DNA of 6,651 nucleotides from Candidatus Phascolarctobacterium caballi. Lineage in GTDB: Bacteria > Bacillota > Negativicutes > Acidaminococcales > Acidaminococcaceae. Each line of letters starts with the position of its first letter. The stretch's first letter is position 1. The notes beneath the pieces were generated by a model that worked only from the letters and a program-made list of their open reading frames with translations, did not search any database and was not told the origin of the DNA. A program made the position numbers and the translations under genes. The stretch is taken from the NCBI GenBank assembly GCA_018065225.1, contig JAGHTS010000010.1, positions 1 through 6,651 of the forward strand, written 5' to 3'. This document shows positions 4,729-6,651 of the stretch, piece after piece.

Positions 4729-4747
4729 TATAAGCCTATAAGAAGAA
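4727..4747 (-). repeat. Tandem CCTATAAG: inverted TTATAGG motifs before the integrase
   Basis: CCTATAAG occurs twice in tandem (4727-4742) and continues as AAGAA. Read on the minus strand this is TTCTTCTTATAGGC, a near copy of the motif otherwise found on the + strand. It can pair with the copy at 4831-4841 in the integrase mRNA and sits directly before the ribosome site AAAGAAGG (4746-4753). Confidence 0.5.
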
Positions 4748-4760
4748 AGAAGGTTATATT

Positions 4761-5834
4761 ATGGACGAATTAACAATAATAGAAGGAACTGGGGCAGACC
4801 TTGCAAGGGTAAATAGTTTTTCTGAATCCCTTTTTTATAGGTTCATCAATTATACAGATGTTAAAGAAATAACCCTGAAGGGCTACACAACTTGTTTAAA
4901 ACAATTCTTCATATGGTTAAAGGACAATAATATAACTAACCCTGAAAGGGAAGATATAAAGAACTACAAGGCGTATTTAGATGAACAAGCATTTACCGCA
5001 GGAACAAAAGCCCAGTATTTAAGGGCGGTGAAACACTTCTTTAAATGGGCAAGTTCTGAAGGGCTTTATAAAAATGTAGCCGACAATATCAAGGGGGCAA
5101 AGGTAAAGCACGACAATAGCAAGAAAGAAGCCTTTACAGAAGCCGACATTAAAACCATATTAGAAAGCATTGACCAAACAACCGAAGAAGGCAAAAGAAA
5201 TTATTTAATGATACTTCTTTCAGTTACTGGGGGCTTGCGTATTATCGAAATGCAAAGGGCAGATATAGCAGACCTTCAGACAATCAAGGGGCAGAAGGTT
5301 TTATATATCCAGGGCAAAGGAAGGGACGAAAAGGACGAATATATAAAGATTGTTCCCGAACTTGAAAAGGGCTTTGAAGAATATTTTGAAATGAGAAACA
5401 ACCCGAAAAAGAATGAACCATTGTTCGCAAGTACGGGCAATCGTGCAAGGGGTGGAAGGCTTGCAGAACCTTCTATTTCAAGAATTATAAAGAATGTGTT
5501 CAAAGAATCGGGGTTTGATTGTTCCAAATTAACCGCCCATAGTTTAAGGCATACTTCTAACACCCTTCTTTTCAAGGCTACAAACGACCTTTACAAGACC
5601 CAACGCCACGCAAGACACGCAGACCCAAAGACAACAGAAATATATATTCATGCGGTGGAAAGGGAAAAAGACCAAAGCGAACAGACAATTTACAACCAAA
5701 TTTTCACGCCTGGAAAAGAAGAACCACAAGCCACAACGAACATATTAGACATAATAGCCACATTAGACACAACAAAGCAATTAGAAGCCCTTCAGTATTT
5801 GCAGGGGTTGCAGCTTCAAAGCATGGCAATATAA
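4761..5834 (+). CDS. int: Tyrosine recombinase / integrase, 357 aa
   Basis: Site-specific recombinase of the phage-integrase family, which cuts and rejoins attachment sites through a 3'-phosphotyrosine intermediate. Residues 20-105 form the SAM-like core-binding domain (TLKGYTTCLKQFFIWL, AQYLRAVKHFFKWA). The catalytic domain follows: Arg160 (TGGLRIIEM), Lys186 (IQGKGRDE), His260-x-x-Arg263 (AHSLRHT), His286 (ARHADPKTTE) and Tyr295 (TEIYIHA). All six positions are present, so the enzyme should be active. There is no N-terminal arm-binding domain of usual size, and about 60 residues follow the tyrosine, more than in XerC/D. Start ATG 4761 has AAGAAAGAAGG upstream. The RHH/HTH gene 21 bp downstream is a probable partner. 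Confidence 0.93.
   Translation: MDELTIIEGTGADLARVNSFSESLFYRFINYTDVKEITLKGYTTCLKQFFIWLKDNNITNPEREDIKNYKAYLDEQAFTAGTKAQYLRAVKHFFKWASSEGLYKNVADNIKGAKVKHDNSKKEAFTEADIKTILESIDQTTEEGKRNYLMILLSVTGGLRIIEMQRADIADLQTIKGQKVLYIQGKGRDEKDEYIKIVPELEKGFEEYFEMRNNPKKNEPLFASTGNRARGGRLAEPSISRIIKNVFKESGFDCSKLTAHSLRHTSNTLLFKATNDLYKTQRHARHADPKTTEIYIHAVEREKDQSEQTIYNQIFTPGKEEPQATTNILDIIATLDTTKQLEALQYLQGLQLQSMAI
4828..4841 (+). repeat. TTTATAGGC motif, copy 6 (inside the integrase gene)
   Basis: CCCTTTTTTATAGG lies at codons 23-27 of the integrase (SLFYR). TTTTTTATAGG is complementary, with two G-U pairs, to CCTATAAGAAG at 4735-4745 just before the ribosome site. Confidence 0.5.
5740..5775 (+). repeat. 9-bp repeat units inside the integrase 3' end
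   Basis: ACATATTAG, ACATAATAG, CCACATTAG and ACACAACAA follow one another with exact 9-bp period. They encode NILDIIATLDTT, a three-residue period in the protein tail. The first unit is identical to the unit at 75-83. This could reflect codon use or a further binding site. Confidence 0.4.
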
Positions 5835-5854
5835 AAGAAAGGAAGTGTTTATAA

Positions 5855-6607
5855 ATGAGTTTATTTGATAAATGGGGCAATCAGAAAGAAGAAATTGCAA
5901 CCATAAAGCCCCGTACAATTACATTGAATTTAAGTGACGCAGATTGTTATAGACTTGCCCAAAAGTCGGGCGGTTGCGGTCTTTCAGTTTCTGAACTACT
6001 TGAAAACTTTATAGGTGATTTAGTAGACGGGACATATTCAAACGGAAGTGATGAAAGAATGAACGCTAACGCCTGGTTTGAAAGGTGCGGTTTTTCCTGG
6101 TTATTTGACAAGAATTTATTGACCTATTTAATAGAGTGGGGAAACATCAATAATTTTTTAGAAGAACTTCACGACCTGGAAGAAGCACAAGAAAGCGTTA
6201 GTTATTGGGTAAGTAATGCAACCACAAAAGAAGATGTTGAAACACTGGAAGAAGAAAAAGAGTATTTAGCAGACCTACAAGGCGTTATTGATGAATATAT
6301 AAACGAATATTTCCAGGACAACCCGAACCACAAAAGCAAGGAAGAAGAACTTGAAAGCGTTATAAAGTGGCGTGAAGAAATGGAAGTTTTAATAAATGGC
6401 AAGGCAGCAGACACCCCACAAAATGACAAAATGACCGAACCCGAAAACAAATATTACACCATTTACGAAGTGGCAAACATTGCAGGCGTAGAACATCACA
6501 CCATAAGAAGACATATTAAAGAAGGACTTCTAAAGGCTACAAAGCAAGGGGGCAGGGCTTGGCAGGTGGAAGAAAACGACCTGAAGGAATACTTGAAGGG
6601 GCGTTAG
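5855..6607 (+). CDS. RHH-like protein with C-terminal excisionase-type HTH, 250 aa
   Basis: Residues 19-58 (PRTITLNLSDADCYRLAQKS, then LSVSELLENFIGDLVDG) look like a ribbon-helix-helix-type DNA-binding segment. TYSNGSDERMNANAWFERCG (60-79) is a signature I recognise from a group of gut Clostridia mobile-element proteins of unknown function. Residues 100-185 are a charged coiled coil. Residues 199-249 (KYYTIYEVANIAGVEHHTIR, then KEGLLKATKQGGRAWQVEEN and DLKEYL) form a MerR-like, excisionase-family winged HTH. This is unlike typical stand-alone excisionases of 60-80 aa. It lies 21 bp after the integrase, so control of excision or of integrase expression is likely. The start is set by AAAGGAAGTG, and copy 7 of the TTTATAGG motif lies at 6006. 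Confidence 0.7.
   Translation: MSLFDKWGNQKEEIATIKPRTITLNLSDADCYRLAQKSGGCGLSVSELLENFIGDLVDGTYSNGSDERMNANAWFERCGFSWLFDKNLLTYLIEWGNINNFLEELHDLEEAQESVSYWVSNATTKEDVETLEEEKEYLADLQGVIDEYINEYFQDNPNHKSKEEELESVIKWREEMEVLINGKAADTPQNDKMTEPENKYYTIYEVANIAGVEHHTIRRHIKEGLLKATKQGGRAWQVEENDLKEYLKGR
6006..6016 (+). repeat. TTTATAGGC motif, copy 7 (weak)
   Basis: ACTTTATAGGT encodes NFIGD, residues conserved in this protein family, so this copy may be explained by coding alone. Confidence 0.3.
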
Positions 6608-6651
6608 TTTTCTTCTTAAAGGCTTGTCAATGAAAGATTAGATTCATAATT
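6608..6651 (+). other. Right-end noncoding stretch with a degenerate motif
   Basis: TTCTTCTTAAAGGCTTGT (6610-6627) resembles copy 4 and its flank (TTCTTTTTTATAGGCTTGT). ATGAA...TTCAT is a short inverted repeat. No gene start or terminator is evident. Confidence 0.35.

Noticed and set aside
87..6450. Minus-strand open frames throughout
   Set aside because: They mirror the purine-rich genes, giving Phe/Leu/Ser-rich products with no start signals.
6630..6647. ATGAA...TTCAT inverted repeat at the right edge as an attachment core or terminator
   Set aside because: Five-base arms without a T-run or a matching copy near the left end; too little to support.

Overview
The window looks like a piece of a mobile element (prophage, phage-plasmid or integrative element) from a low-GC Firmicute, most likely a gut-type Clostridium relative. 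Supporting this: every gene is on the + strand, most are under 200 codons, spacing is tight (ATGA and TAATG overlaps), the coding strand is very purine-rich, and the few recognisable families (tyrosine integrase, small phage-type helix-turn-helix protein, DUF1492-like protein, DUF7659-like protein, a GDWG-type small protein, and an RHH-like protein with an excisionase-type HTH) are typical of Firmicutes accessory DNA. No replication, conjugation, packaging or virion gene is recognisable, and neither end of the element can be placed.

Layout. Bases 1-149 hold an AT-rich leader with seven contiguous 9-bp repeats (consensus ACATATAAA). Bases 150-1353 hold four small genes: a 56-aa lysine-rich protein, a 121-aa phage-type HTH protein, and two unknowns. 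A second 9-bp array (1329-1391) leads into a 188-aa coiled-coil protein (1439-2005). A folded leader (2016-2104), two small proteins (2138-2573), a strong hairpin (2580-2623), a 58-aa protein and a DUF1492-like protein follow. A clear intrinsic terminator (3363-3395) ends this half.

Bases 3402-3615 form a second control region: an inverted repeat, a third 9-bp array, and a good extended -10 promoter (3507-3535). It drives a compact operon: 50-aa coiled coil, 63 aa, 94 aa GDWG-type, and 147 aa DUF7659-like. A hairpin then separates these from the integrase (4761-5834; complete R-K-H-R-H-Y set) and a 250-aa RHH/excisionase-like protein (5855-6607). The last two probably control integration and excision.

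Four sequence-level signals cut across the genes. (1) A pyrimidine-rich motif, TTCTTYTTTATAGGC, occurs seven times, always on the + strand, both between and inside genes. (2) The 9-bp ACATAnAAR arrays sit in front of three gene groups that share nearly the same ribosome-binding leader. (3) GAG/CTC is almost absent (13 GAG, 1 CTC by hand count). Shine-Dalgarno sites are altered in the same way, for example GGGGGTGA in place of GGAGGTGA. (4) Several 4-bp palindromes, including GATC, GGCC and ACGT, are completely absent, as expected of DNA exposed to restriction.
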